Positions 33,026 to 43,861 are shown, counted from the first letter of the stretch. The stretch: DNA of 64,000 bases from Aradus depressus (GCA_963662175.1 OY759223.1:5923549-5987548), one strand, 5' to 3'. Notes: generated from the sequence alone by a model not told the origin. Numbers and translations are program-made.

Positions 33026-36000
33026 CTAAACAAAGAAATGGGTTAAATATTTTTTTTGAGAGTCCTTTGATCTTTGAATTTGAGGGATACACCCCGACTC
33101 ACACTTAAGTTTCCGCCCTCTCTCTAAACCTGATCTTATTGGGTGAACCTTTTCTTCTGTTTTTGCTTTTTTGAGGGTCCTTCGATTTCGGAATTTGAGA
33201 ATGTACCACGACTCATACGTAAGTTTGTAAAACAAAACGTAAGGATCCAACAGATGACGAAAACTAAGTTTTAGAGGGAGAGAACACGTGCATGTCGAGG
33301 TGTAGTCTCAAATTTGGAGATCGCAGAGCAAAAACGTATTTGTGAGTCGGGGTGTAGCTTCTCATTCAGTGATCGAAGGGTATCTCAATAGGGTACCCGT
33401 TTTTTTAAGAACCGATACTCGAAATACCCGCTAGAAGCGTAGACCCGGTTGGGGATATAGAATCTTGGACTCTACTGAGCTTAAGATCGTGGGTTCGAAA
33501 CCCAGTCGAGGCACTTAGGTTTTTTATCTGGAAAGTGAAAAAACTTTGTGCACTCCGTCCTTCGGACGGGACGTTAAGCGATGTCAAGTACTCGTTAAAG
33601 ACTCCCTTAATCTAGGTGAATGAACCTAGGTTGGCCAATTTTTCACAGTAGAGTCGGGCTCATGTCCACCAGAGCGACGAACGAGCGCTCTGGTAGTAGG
33701 CGATATGACCTCGTAGATAAAACCAGGGCACGAGTCCCAATAACTAACTAACATGTGAGGATATTCTTCCTCAACCTCAAAATCTTTAGTTTTTATTTAT
33801 TTTACAAATAGAATGACCCATTTTGTAAATCAACGACGATATTATAACTAAATGAGCAGGTGCTACTTACATCAAGTATTCTAAAATTATGATCTTTGTC
33901 AACCGTAACAGGAAATGAGAAGAAAAATCCAGGGGTGATTCCGTACTGTCCCAAAGAGCGGACCAAGGCCGATGTTTGTTCCAGTTCACATCGATAGATA
34001 GCTCTGATATGGTAGGACAAGGACCGAGCCAAAGTGTAGCCATTTTGTTCCTCCGTAGCTGCCTGTAAATAAAAACACGTTTTAAAAAAAAAAAAACTTG
34101 TCCTTGGGATGGGACGTTAAGCGATGGTCCCGAGCCTCTACGATGTCAGGTACTCGTTAAAGAACCTGGTAATTATACCGAATCGGTCCTCCACCCCAAA
34201 TCGCGCCCATTTTTTTTCGGGGGAAGGAAAAAAAAATATTTCAACTATTCTTCATATTTTACTTAATATTGAAAGAAATAATCTAGGATTAGAGCATAAA
34301 ACTTGAGCTCAAGTTTGCGCACGAAACCCTCAGCAAGCCGTACTTCAGATGGGACGTTAAGCGATGGTCCCGAGCCTGTCCGATGTCAGGTACTCGTTAA
34401 GACCCCCTAGCCTAGGTGAATAAAAATTTAGAGTAAGTAGTCAAAGTTTTGAACTCCCATTACTTTCTACTGAGTCGGGCTCATGTCCACCAGAGTGACA
34501 AAAGAACACTCTGGTGGTATTTTGTTTTCCAAATTAACTTATTAGGTACAAAATAGAAATGCTTCCAAAGTACCTTATTAACAAGTTTGAAAAGCCAGTT
34601 GTCGTCCCGAATGTGTTCCTTTACACTACTAGGAACGTAGTTTTCTTCAGGGACGGAAGTCTTGTCCAACTCTTCATCGTTCAGATCAATCATACTCTCC
34701 TTTTCTACACACTCATTTGACACCATTTCTCTTTCGTCTTCACCATTAATCAACGAATCCGAACGAACGTTCATATTGTATTGACTTATCTTTTGCGGTG
34801 TAAATAAACTTCTAAGTCCAAGTTGTGACTTACTTTTAATTTTATAATCAGAGAGGCACGTTTCAATCATATCTTCTACATCTTGTTTTTTCTTCAATTC
34901 TTTTAAAAACTCTTCCCAGTTTACTGGGAATTCTTCACTTTCTTCTGAAGTTACATCTTGACAGAGTATAGAACTTTTTAAACTTTGTCCTTCCCCAAAA
35001 AATTCTGTATCTATTTTCAAACCTGTCGCTTGGCTTAATTCATTCATTTGTTCAATCTCCACTTTTTCCGATGAGTCCTTACTTCCATACTCCTCGTCTT
35101 CAAATTCTTCCTCGTCTTCACTTTTTAAAAAATACTCCTCTAATTCAAAATTTCCTTCTTCTTCTTCTTCTTCTTCGTCTTCCTCCGCCATTAAAATATT
35201 GACAATGTGTTTATCCTGTTCAATTTTTTCCCGACAACGGTCATCATAGGAGAAGTCTGAAGATTTATAACTTATATCGTCTTCGACAGCCGTCTCTTCA
35301 GGACTTGGGACGATGTCTTCGCTGCTACTACTGCTAGAAGGTTCAGCGCCACCAAGTGGTCTGTGAGATGCAAACGATTCAAATTCCACATCATCATGTT
35401 CACCCATTAGTGAATAATACAATGGATCTTTTTTTTTCATAAAATCATCACTGACCAATGGCTCAACTATCAAATCGGGAAAATAATTTGCATTGCTTGC
35501 GTCCACAGTGTTCTCCCCAAAAACAGCTATTCCTGTAATGTCAATGATTGGGGCCTGTTCCACACAAAAATAAATTAGAAGTAATATCTACATAAATTAA
35601 ATAAGAGTTGTCTAATTATAAATAAATAAAACAAATTTATTTTTTGAAATATTGTCTACTCCATTAAAAAAAAGTATATCTAAACTTTCGGTTTCGCCAT
35701 TACACCATTGTCAGGTTTAGTGATAACTAAGTCTCAGTTCATAATAAATAAATACAAATAACTTTTATACTGTCTAATTCCAAAAAAAAATATATATATA
35801 TACATATACATAATGATCACTTTATGTATATATTTTTGTGGTATTGGACACTATAAAAGTTAAACGAATACTTATTTTTTATTTCTTTATTTATTTTATT
35901 ATCTGCCCACTATATCGAGAAAGATCGCAGTAATGTTTTCGGATGTTCTTTATTTATATCTAAACCTGACGATAGTGTAATGCCGAAGCCGATCATTTAG

Positions 36001-39000
36001 GCACATATATTTTTTTTCTTTTAGAATAGACAATATTTTGAAAACGATTGTTTTATTGAGCTGAGTTTACGAAGCTCTTTCTTAGGCGACTCATTTATTT
36101 CGTTGTACTCGTACTCCTCCTAAACCCCTTTACCGATCACATTGAAATTTGCCACAATGGTAGTGGACACGGTGACGATGGTTTACTACTAAAAAAATCT
36201 GAAATCGAACATACCACGGAGGAATAATCATCGAGAAACGAAATCCCCATTGAAATCAATTGAGAGACAAAATTCTCGCGCAAAACAGAATTTTTTGATT
36301 TCAAATGTAAAAATCCGGGCGAAGAAAAGAAAACCCTACGGTACCATCCAGTGATCACAAACCGGTTCATATGCCCCATTTCAAATGCACTACTTGTATG
36401 TTAACCGACCACATTAACAGTATGATTCAATAAATTTAGACATAAATATAAATTCAGCTCAGTTTTTGCAAACAGCAGAATGTATTTCACATCTAGTTTT
36501 CATGTGTTCGCGTTTTTCAACTTTTTTGTCTGAATTGTCGGAATACTTTTTTGCTTGATCAGAGATCTGTCATATAGAAGTCATAAGGGCCCATCAGTTG
36601 ACTTTCTGTATGTTTGTACGTTAAACTTTCACGGGAAAACAGCTGAACGTATATTCACAAAATTTAAAAGGGCATTCTAATACTTAGAATATAGACGAGA
36701 GAGGGGTTTGTGGGGGCCCAAATCTTAAACGAGAACTACCTGTCATATATTCTGTTCAAATATGTCAACATGGGATCTAAATATTATAAACGGAAATGGA
36801 AATGGGGTGGAACATAAAATGGGGATGGGAGGGAAATAAAATGGGGATGGGAGGGAAATAAAATGGGGATGGGAGGGAAATAAAATGGGGATGGGAGGGA
36901 AATAAAATGGGGATGGGAGGGAAATAAAATGGGGATGGGAGGGAAATAAAATGGGGATGGGAGGGAAATAAAATGAGTACTAGCTCTTCAACGATTGTTC
37001 GTATTTTCACGCATTGAGCACACCATCCTTTAAAGGAGACATATCAATCCTGTGCGATGTCAGGTACTCGTAAAAATACCCCTCAACTAATGAAACCTGG
37101 ATAGACAACATTTAGGCTCCCACAGTAAAGTTTCCAGGGAAGAGATGAGATTCTGATTGATCCTTAGGTACGAGGTTACTCGTATATTTCCATACAAAAC
37201 CCTTCAATTGTAAAATGTATTAGTGGAATATATTAGTTATAATGACTCATGCCCGGGCTTTAACTACAAGGTCATATCGCCTACTATCAGATAACTCGGA
37301 TACATAAAAGGACGACGTGCCCATATGAATATATTCTTACTTTCAGTTTTTCCGCCACCTTGTTGGTAACATAAGCAGCATAGTTCCTCGTGAGGCCGGA
37401 ATAATGTTCCATTGGAATTTTGTCCGTATACAGAGCTAAAACTTGTAGAAACGAGCTCTGGTTCGGTCCCATCATGATGACACGAACTTTTGAAGAACAA
37501 TATTTATCAATGGACTGTCCCTATGGAAAATAATTTAAACTATTAAAAAAAAAAAAAAATCAAAGTAATGAAAAAATCACAGACAATGTACGTCCCCATC
37601 TCGAATCGATCAATTAAGTGGTTGCTCTCCCTCCAATGCCCCTCGACAGTTTGGGATAACAGTTTATAGTTAACTTACACATTCATAACATCGCCAAAAA
37701 TTACGGTTTTTGAGGTCCCCTCTGATCCCACCTTCCCGGGGGCCGATTCAGCTCTAACATTTATCCGATAAGTATTTTTTGTGTTAAAAAAAAAACATAT
37801 TTTATTCACTGAATGAAATATAATTGTATATAAATTATATTATAATATACAAGAGGGCGCCGGTAGCTCAGTGGTATGCGTGCTTGCCTTCTGAGCTCAA
37901 GAACGTGGGTTCTAAACCCTACCGAGGCCCTTAGTTTATTTTATCTGGGAGGTAAAATAAACTTAAGCACGCCTTCCTTCGGATGGGACGTTAAGCGATG
38001 GTCCCGAGTCTGTACGATATCAGGTACTCGTTTAAGACCTCTGCCCTAGGTGAATAAAAATTTAGGGTAGGCAAAATTTAGGACTCACACAGTAGAGTCG
38101 GGCTCATGTCCATCAGAGTGACGAAAGAGCGCTCTGGTAGTAGGGCATGAGTCATTAAAACTATATATACATAGTTAGTTATAATTGTAATTTATTTATT
38201 ATATTTATTATATATATAAAGATACATCCCAATATATACTTAAATACCTCGTACAGGCTCGGGACCATCGATTAACGTCCCATCCGAAGGGCGGCATGCT
38301 CAAGTTTATTTTACCTGTCTGTTCTGTTTCTGTTACAAGAAAGGAAAAATGGTAATCATAATCTTACCAATTCTCTCAGAAATATAAATTGTCCCATAAT
38401 GGTTTCCGTTCTGGTCAGTTCTCGACCCTCTTTCAGATCAAAGCCGCTGATAAGTCTAGGAGAGACGACAACAAAGTCTGCATCTGTCAGGGCTTCCTCC
38501 CAACTGTCTGTCGCTTTCAGATCTGTGTACACAAGTGAAAAAAAAATATATATATATATATATGATATGGCCATTACGGGACTTTCTTATACCAACCACG
38601 CTTACAGACCACTCTCTCTCCCCCTCCCCCTCTCAAAATTTGTGTTTTTTTTCGGGATGGGGGCTTCACACCACTTGTCCGCCGCGTTGAGAGAATGATT
38701 TTTGATTATGTGGCTACGGCCAGTTGTTTTGTTGTTTGTGCCAGGACGATCGTCTGACTCCTACAACCTACCGGCGTTTCCCAAGAGAGCTCGGGGTCAG
38801 GGCATCTATGTTTATGGCTGCGTTGCGTCGGGGATGGTCGCAGGTGAGACGTGTATTAGAGCACCCAGCGGTCATTCCCGGAACCAATCAGCTTCCAAGG
38901 GTTCAGTCCCAGGCACGATCCAGTCGCGCGTACCAACTCCACTGTAGGCCCGTCGTACAGCGGGAATTCGAGAACTCATATTGACATTACATCATTGTAC

Positions 39001-41384
39001 AGCGTAATCCTGATAGTGACTGTGGAGAAACTCTGTCTAGAGTATACAATGAAAACTAAGTATATTTAGTATTTATAACTCATGCCCGGGCTTTAACTAC
39101 GAGGTCATATCGCCCACTACCAGAGCGCTCTTTCGTCACTCTGTTGGACATGAGCCCGACTCTACTGTGGGAGTCCTAAATTTTGCCTACCCAGGTTTAT
39201 TCACCTACGCCAGGGGTCTTTAACGAGTACCTGGCATCATACAGGCTCGAGACCATCTCTTAACGTCCCATCCGAAGGACAGCGTGCTCGAGGTTTTTGC
39301 ACTTCCCAGATAAATAACGTAAGGGCCTCGGCTAGGTTTCGAACCGGTGTTTGAATCGAGCAAAAATAGTTCATAGAAAAAATGGAGGGCATAAATAAAT
39401 CCATTTCTGATCCACTATTGAAAAGTCTTTGTTTGACCTGAAGCGGATACATCCCAAGTACAGACAGCCAGCACCACGACGATCCTACTTCATCGTTCAC
39501 ACAAAATCAATAACAATTTAGCTATAAATACCTGAATATCTCGTCCCTAACCAAAGATAACCAACAGGACTTATACATATTTTCATAGGTAAGTTATAGG
39601 AGAAAGTTACTCCCGAGCAAAGCCGGGTCAACCTGCTAGTTAGTGTATGTTATAAAGTATATCACTTAACTTGTAAATATGGTAATCCTCCAACGGAGAA
39701 GCAACAGAAGACGTCATCAATGGAGGTGAGTTTGTCTTTTTTGTCCAAGACTCGAAGTTCGACCAGAACGTCTTCACCGAAAACAAAACCTCTTCCCAGC
39801 TCAGAGATTAGAGGCGTGAGGAAGAAGTCTTCTTTCATGGGGGTTATTGTCACATTCACGGTTTTAAATTCACCGCACTGATTCTAAATATAAAAAAAAT
39901 ATATAATAACGATATCATAAAGATAGGGTCAATAATTAATTTATTTATTACTTTCTTATATCTATATATAATATAAAGAAGTATTGTAATCGAGGGAAAA
40001 TCCGAGATCGAGTTTTCAACTGATTTTCAAGTTTCAAGGTCCCCTGAATACGTTTTGACCTTTTTCGCGATGATGTCTGTCTATGTGTTTGTGATTGAAA
40101 AGTTGTGAGCTCTCTAACGCAAAAACGATTGTAGCTATGAACTTGAAATTTGGAATGAAGGAGTCATATGTTCTAACTTAGATCTGATTAGATTTTGGCC
40201 GAAATCGGACGAAAGTTAAGACCACTTTCCCCCGGGACCTAACTATATTTTACAAGGTATAGCTTATGTTTATGACCTAATCAAAAATCTTTTCGAGTAA
40301 TAGTTTTAGAGAAAACTGAAATCTATATTTTATATAAAAACACGATTTTTCGCAGGTTCGGTTTTCGAGATACATGCCGAAGACCATCTTGAAATGTAGT
40401 TTTGAAACACATATTTCTAGACGTTTCCTTGATTTATCTGAAAACGTTTAGTCCTATCGAAAAATTGATTCTTATCAAAATTAATCCTTATAAAATTTTG
40501 AATCGCTCATAAATCCTCAAGACTAAATGTCTATAGGGAATAAATCTAAAGATAAGTAATTTTTAAATCGTATCTCATTGCAACGAATTTTAAAATATGG
40601 TTTATGTTAGCAGTTTTTTTGAAAAATAATAAAAATTAAGAAAAATATATGTGAGATGGCCATTACAGGATTTTCTTATATCAACAACGCTTTTCGATCT
40701 CACTTTCTATTCCTCTCCCTTTCTCAAAATCATTTCATTTTGTCTCTTTGTACAGCATTATCTTGAGAAAAGACATTCTTATACTCAGTAATGTCAGTAT
40801 GAAATAATTTTGAGAAGGGGGAAATAGAGCGATCTGTAAGGGTAGTTGGTATAAGTAAGACTTTTAATGGTCACATCACAATTTTTTTAGGGTAGGCAAA
40901 ATTTAAGACAGTCGGGCTCATGTACACCGAAATAGCTCGATATGACTCGTAGTTCAGGTCCGGGCATGAGTTACAATAACTATCAAATTATTTTTTTCTG
41001 TTTTTTCGAGTCTAATTTTTCTTGACCAGTAAAAATTAAAATTAAATGTCGGAGTGAGAATAATGTGCCAAGTAAAATAATTTCAGTTGGCTAGAAAAAC
41101 AAAAGTCAATATTATGTAATGTCGTTTTTGTCTTCTGTTCAAACGTTTCGTACTTATGGACTGTCCTAGTGTCATGTTTAAGTACTCTGAGATGCATTAG
41201 AGACTTAGATACTCGTTTAAGACCGTTATCCTAGGTAACTGGGACTTGCACTAGTAGGCGATATGACCTCATAGTTAAAGCCCGGGCATGTGTCACAATA
41301 ACTAACATAACATAACTCAAAACATACCTTAAAATCATCAAAAAGGTTTATTTCATTATTCAAAATATCTTTCAATTCTTCCAT
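32753..41384 (-). CDS. MDH1B: Malate dehydrogenase 1B-like protein with large acidic insertion
   Basis: Seven exons on the minus strand: 41384-41328, 39883-39671, 38522-38368, 37520-37341, 35554-34574, 34062-33871, 33025-32753; about 683 residues versus about 520 in the vertebrate protein. It follows the malate dehydrogenase fold: first strand VTITPMKEDFFLTPLISELG, GFVFGEDVLVELRVLD (end of the second strand), WEEALTDADFVVVSP, SKVRVIMMGPNQSSFLQVLA, IIDITGIAVFGEN (catalytic-domain strand), RDDNWL, then SLSYHIRAI and GITPGFFFSFPVTVDKD. The glycine-rich NAD loop and the usual catalytic Arg/His residues of active enzymes are not conserved, as in MDH1B paralogues, so catalysis is doubtful. MDH1B is linked to sperm/ciliary tissues in animals. 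A ~270-residue Asp/Glu/Ser-rich segment is inserted before RDDNWL. The vertebrate N-terminal thioredoxin-like region (~100 residues) is not seen. The exon 2 to exon 3 phase does not match. Confidence 0.82.
33473..33752 (+). mobile_element. SINE, head-truncated
   Basis: Begins at gagcttaagatcgtgggttc and runs to cacgagtcccaataactaac. Antisense to MDH1B, in its last intron. Confidence 0.87.
33871..34062 (-). CDS. MDH1B: MDH1B-like gene, exon 6
   Basis: 64 codons, phase 0 on both sides; acceptor tttttatttacag, donor GAT/gtaagt. Encodes NGYTLARSLSYHIRAIYRCE and the strand GITPGFFFSFPVTVDKDHNF, matching the C-terminal sheet of MDH. Confidence 0.87.
34104..34166 (+). mobile_element. SINE fragment
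   Basis: Short body piece (tccttgggatgggacgttaa to ggtactcgttaaagaac). Confidence 0.75.
34328..34525 (+). mobile_element. SINE fragment abutting MDH1B exon 5
   Basis: Body and 3' blocks (gccgtacttcagatgggacg to agagtgacaaaagaacactc). It lies only about 50 bp from the exon 5 donor, so the open frame downstream of the donor reads into SINE sequence. Confidence 0.82.
34574..35554 (-). CDS. MDH1B: MDH1B-like gene, exon 5 (981 bp, acidic insertion)
   Basis: 327 codons, phase 0 on both sides; acceptor tggaacag, donor AATAAG/gtactt. Starts with the MDH strand APIIDITGIAVFGENTVDA and ends with IRDDNWLFKLVNK, both conserved positions of the fold. Between them lie about 270 residues of low-complexity acidic sequence with a Ser run (EPSSSSSSED), an EEDEEEEEEEG run and repeated EDEEEFEDEEYG. 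Such segments are usually disordered. In active MDH this position is a short surface loop, so the core fold can still form around it. Confidence 0.85.
35640..36040. repeat. Fold-back repeat with CTGACGA/GAAGCC motif, in an MDH1B intron
   Basis: Outer arms gaaatattgtctac and gtctattc complement (tagaatagacaatattttga at the right) pair, and inner blocks (aacctgacgatagtgtaatg at 35963 and the inverted cattacaccattgtcaggtt at 35698) also pair. Both inner blocks are versions of a CTGAC-A-A/G...GAAACC motif. A related element lies at 59940-60130. Confidence 0.75.
36041..36800. other. MDH1B intron sequence, nothing recognised
   Basis: No gene, RNA or known repeat seen; ORFs are short and lack domains. 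Confidence 0.4.
36812..36976. repeat. 22-bp minisatellite
   Basis: About seven near-identical units of atggggatgggagggaaata plus aa, purine-only on the plus strand. Creates an artefactual minus ORF. Lies in an MDH1B intron. Confidence 0.95.
37015..37290. mobile_element. Two diverged SINE fragments
   Basis: Plus-strand piece 37015-37130 (gtgcgatgtcaggtactcgt) and minus-strand piece 37228-37290 (gactcatgcccgggctttaa). Confidence 0.7.
37341..37520 (-). CDS. MDH1B: MDH1B-like gene, exon 4
   Basis: 60 codons, phase 0; acceptor ttttccatag, donor CTGAAA/gtaaga. Encodes KVRVIMMGPNQSSFLQVLAL (strand and helix contacting the cofactor in MDH) and HYSGLTRNYAAYVTNKVAEK. Confidence 0.87.
37565..37770 (+). 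repeat. Family B fragment
   Basis: ccccatctcgaatcgatcaa, ctctccctccaatgcccctc and aaaaattacggtttttgagg blocks. Confidence 0.75.
37853..38160 (+). mobile_element. tRNA-derived SINE, nearly full length
   Basis: Complete head and body; the segment ggcgatatgacctcgtagtt near the 3' end is deleted (gtagtagggcatgagtcat). Confidence 0.9.
38243..38322 (-). mobile_element. SINE fragment
   Basis: Short body piece (tcgtacaggctcgggaccat to caagtttattttacct). Confidence 0.78.
38368..38522 (-). CDS. MDH1B: MDH1B-like gene, exon 3
   Basis: 155 bp; acceptor tgtgtacacag, donor GAATTG/gtaaga (phase 0). Reads LKATDSWEEALTDADFVVVS and GRELTRTETIMGQFIFLREL. The first two bases (AT) need one base from exon 2 to make the codon before Leu. 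Confidence 0.83.
38560..38646 (+). repeat. Single end of the 40651-40879 MITE family
   Basis: gatatggccattacgggact through accactctctct and ctctcaaaattt matches one terminal arm of the element at 40651-40879. Confidence 0.7.
38651..38985 (-). mobile_element. LINE 3' end
   Basis: Minus strand starts in the C-terminal coding part, CPLYDGPTVELVRATGS, then 3' UTR (gggaatgaccgctgggtgct) and ends acgcggcggacaagtggtgt, cccatcccg and an A-rich tail. The same segment occurs at 55676-56170. The reverse-direction plus ORFs here (38702-38984) are shadows. Confidence 0.82.
39070..39350 (-). mobile_element. SINE, 5' end diverged
   Basis: Minus strand from ttataactcatgcccgggct to gctaggtttcgaacc; the outer part of the tRNA head is lost. 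Confidence 0.87.
39586..39639 (+). mobile_element. Helitron 3' terminus
   Basis: Hairpin cccgagcaaagccggg, spacer tcaacctg, then CTAG at 39636-39639 followed by T. The hairpin and spacing match the Helitrons at 1062 and 6830. The 5' end was not identified. It ends 31 bp from MDH1B exon 2. Confidence 0.75.
39671..39883 (-). CDS. MDH1B: MDH1B-like gene, exon 2
   Basis: 71 codons; acceptor atttag (phase 0), donor CAA/gttaag (phase 0). Encodes the first Rossmann strand and helix (VTITPMKEDFFLTPLISELG) and GFVFGEDVLVELRVLDKKDK, DDVFCCFSVGGLPYLQ. The loop that is G-A-x-G-x-I-G in active MDH reads TPMKEDF, so classical dinucleotide binding is doubtful. Confidence 0.85.
39966..40560 (+). repeat. Family C dispersed repeat (best copy)
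   Basis: About 600 bp from aaagaagtattgtaatcgag to cgctcataaatcctcaag. Shared with 11745-12250 and, more diverged, 41650-42110. No ORF. The class is unknown. Confidence 0.75.
40651..40879. mobile_element. 229-bp MITE with ~85-bp inverted arms
   Basis: The left arm (gtgagatggccattacagga, ttttcgatctcactttctat, ctttctcaaaatcatttcat) pairs with the right arm (atgaaataattttgagaagg, aatagagcgatctgtaaggg, gacttttaatggtcacatca). Inside the first MDH1B intron. Confidence 0.82.
40887..40985 (+). mobile_element. SINE 3' fragment
   Basis: agggtaggcaaaatttaaga to gggcatgagttacaataact, with deletions. Confidence 0.75.
41180..41312 (+). mobile_element. SINE 3' fragment
   Basis: Diverged body, then taggcgatatgacctcatag and cccgggcatgtgtcacaata. 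Ends about 15 bp from MDH1B exon 1. Confidence 0.78.
41328..41384 (-). CDS. MDH1B: MDH1B-like gene, first recognised exon
   Basis: 19 codons, MEELKDILNNEINLFDDFK, donor AAG/gtatgt (phase 0). An in-frame TGA lies 15 bases upstream, but a possible acceptor (aatag) falls between it and the ATG, so this may be either the true start or an internal exon. In MDH1B this position aligns with the linker after the N-terminal domain. Confidence 0.65.
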
Positions 41385-41649
41385 TATATATTCTATTCAT
41401 CCCTTCTATTATTCTATGCAATATAATTGACAAAAGTAAACTTGTTTAAATACATTTTTATATTATCAAATAGCTAAAAGAGATAGTTACTTTAAAGGTT
41501 ATATTTATAAACAGACATAAAATAATCCAATTTTTATATTTTCCATCATGTCAAATTTCTATTTGTTTAGAAAAAATTAAAATATTTTGTAAAACTAAAA
41601 TAATATTATTTTATATGATATTGGGGTACCTTTTCAGTACATACAATAT

Positions 41650-42110
41650 TATAGTAATGTTGAGTGCATGGAGGTAGGAACTTCCTCTTCACCCAATGGT
41701 TTAGTTTTGCCTTTAGGTCAGTGAAAGATTCAATATGGTCGGCCAGACAATAAGCTGTGTAGCCAACGCTAAGGACTGGATTAGATTCTGGTCGAAATCA
41801 GACGCCAATTGAGTTCACTTTATTTCGGGGCCTAAGTACACTTTATCTTATTATAGGGGTGGTGTAATTAAAAATATCATAAAATAAGAGTTTTGAATAA
41901 CTCTGAAAGGTACATTTCCTATATATTGTTTTTCCGAAGGCCGACGGTTTGCAAGATATTTGACAAAACTCGTCTTAAAATGATAATTCGGACCATTTTC
42001 ATACATTTAATTGATTTTTTCGAAAACTGTTAGTCCCATCGGAAAATTGGTTATTGCAAGATTGTTCCTTATGGCATTTCCAAATGCCAGACGTCCTCAA
42101 ATTTGAGATA
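41650..42110 (+). repeat. Family C repeat, diverged
   Basis: ctggattagattctggtcga, tttcggggcctaagtacact, actgttagtcccatcgga blocks follow the order of 39966-40560. Confidence 0.6.
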
Positions 42111-43477
42111 GAACCAATACAATTATAATTTATTTCTTTTTGGCCTTATGTCCGAGCATATTGGCCAACCCTACTCTTAAGTTTTAGAAACCGAGGGAAG
42201 AACGAGGCATGGGGCAAAACTAAACGACGCATACGGGGGCAAGAGACCTCAAAACCTGACCAAAATACAAAAAAAAACATTCAGATTTTAAGGAGGGAGT
42301 GAAGGTGGGTTTACTTGCACACAGCTGTACAAACATAAACAAGACCATTGCAGCCTTTTAATAGCCTCTACATTGCCTCAGTCTATATGCTATTGCTTCA
42401 GTCTTAAAAGGACAACAACGCGAAAGAGACGTTAACTTGATTTTTTTTTCTTATTTTAATTTAATTTTAAATCAGGTTCTTAAAACAAAATAAAGATAAA
42501 AAGATAATTTATTAAAAGCATAAATTTATTTATTTATTTTCACAGTTTTATACATAAAATTACAATAGGACGCTGTGCGAAAACACACAAATTTTCTTAC
42601 GCATTACAACATTCATTTCAAAAAACGTACATCAATATCGTATTCTGTAAAATTCATTTATTCACATCAATATGGCATAATACAATATATTTTTTTCTTC
42701 CTTATTTTGTAGAGGGATACAAAATATCAAGTAATGTAAAGTGAAAACGCTTATATTTTTCTGTTGTAAATACTAGCATACTTTTTTTTTTTTTTCATTT
42801 GGAGAAAATCATTTTCTGTTAAATTCTCAAGTGCTCGTACGTACATAATTCTAGAGGGAAAAAAATGAGCTTGTAAGTTCATGATTCATTCGAGAAATGA
42901 AGGAAAGATGGGCATTAAATGGCGCAGGTTTTGGGGTTGTCATTTTCTATTAATGTTTCACACTGAATGACTCCAACCAAATAATTATATTTTCAAAATA
43001 TTCTAATAATTTTATAAGAAATAATTATTTTTCACAGTTCATATCATGTTTGTTTCAAAACAGCTTCAAGATAAACTTTGTAAATATCTAATTTTCGGTA
43101 AAAATTCGTGTAGTTTACTTTTGAGATACAGATACGAGTATAAATACATATAAATAAATTAAAGCTTAAAAAAGAGGAGTTAACAGGAATGTTATCATTT
43201 TATTTATTTATTTTCTGATTTTATTCTAAAATTTTGGTAAAGAAACAGCAAAACATTGAATAAATAAACAACACATTGAAACATTCAAACTTGGCGTAGT
43301 AAAAGTGCCTTTTTTTCCTCAAGTCTTAAATTTCGGGAAAATCATAAAAGGAATTGAGTAGTAGTTGTATTTTTTTGTTTTACTTTCAAGCAAAATTCAG
43401 AAGCAAAAATTTTATTGCAGTTTGACCGAAAGCAAAGTAAATTTTGGAGGGGTATAGAGAAGAGTATGTCTAACCCC
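42111..43477. other. A+T-rich, repeat-poor sequence
   Basis: No coding exon recognised on either strand. From about 42440 onward it has poly(A)/poly(T) runs and AATAAA-like strings on both strands. It may be 3' UTR or intergenic. Confidence 0.35.
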
Positions 43478-43494
43478 CACCCCAGCCTCTGCCA

Positions 43495-43710
43495 CTATAT
43501 CGTCACCTTAATACTACAACTAGATAACTCGAAAATCGGCATGTACGGGATAATTGTACCATTAGTTGTATTTTGCAGGTATCTTTGTTGTACTAGAAGT
43601 AGACAATTTTAAGAAAATATGTTAAGAACTTATGTAAAAATGTCAGTAGTTCAATTTGGATCATTCTACAACGGCAGAATGTCTAGATGTAGTATTAAGG
43701 TGACGATATG
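43495..43710. repeat. Inverted repeat pair
   Basis: tatcgtcaccttaatactac (43497 on) pairs with gtagtattaaggtgacgata (43690 on), about 28-bp arms separated by ~155 bp. Overlaps a 65-codon ORF without domains. Confidence 0.75.
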
Positions 43711-43861
43711 TAGACATGCTCCACAAAAACTATTTCAATAGCCGCAAAACTTAGTGACATGTTATACTGCTTGTATTAATCGTGGAAGGACAGGGCGTTA
43801 GTAGTTTTTTTTAAATAGTGTTAATTATAATTTAGTTATTAGTTTTTCCTTATTATTTATA

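Noticed and set aside
34481..34573. C-terminal continuation of the large acidic ORF (VLWKHFYFVPNK onward)
   Set aside because: A splice donor (AATAAG/gtactt) at 34573 joins in phase to the exon at 34062; the continued frame enters SINE sequence at its end.
36777..37010. Proline/phenylalanine-repeat protein on the minus strand
   Set aside because: Frame through a 22-bp minisatellite inside an MDH1B intron.
38399..38984. Plus-strand ORFs of 80-100 codons
   Set aside because: They are shadows of MDH1B exon 3 and of a minus-strand LINE 3' end.
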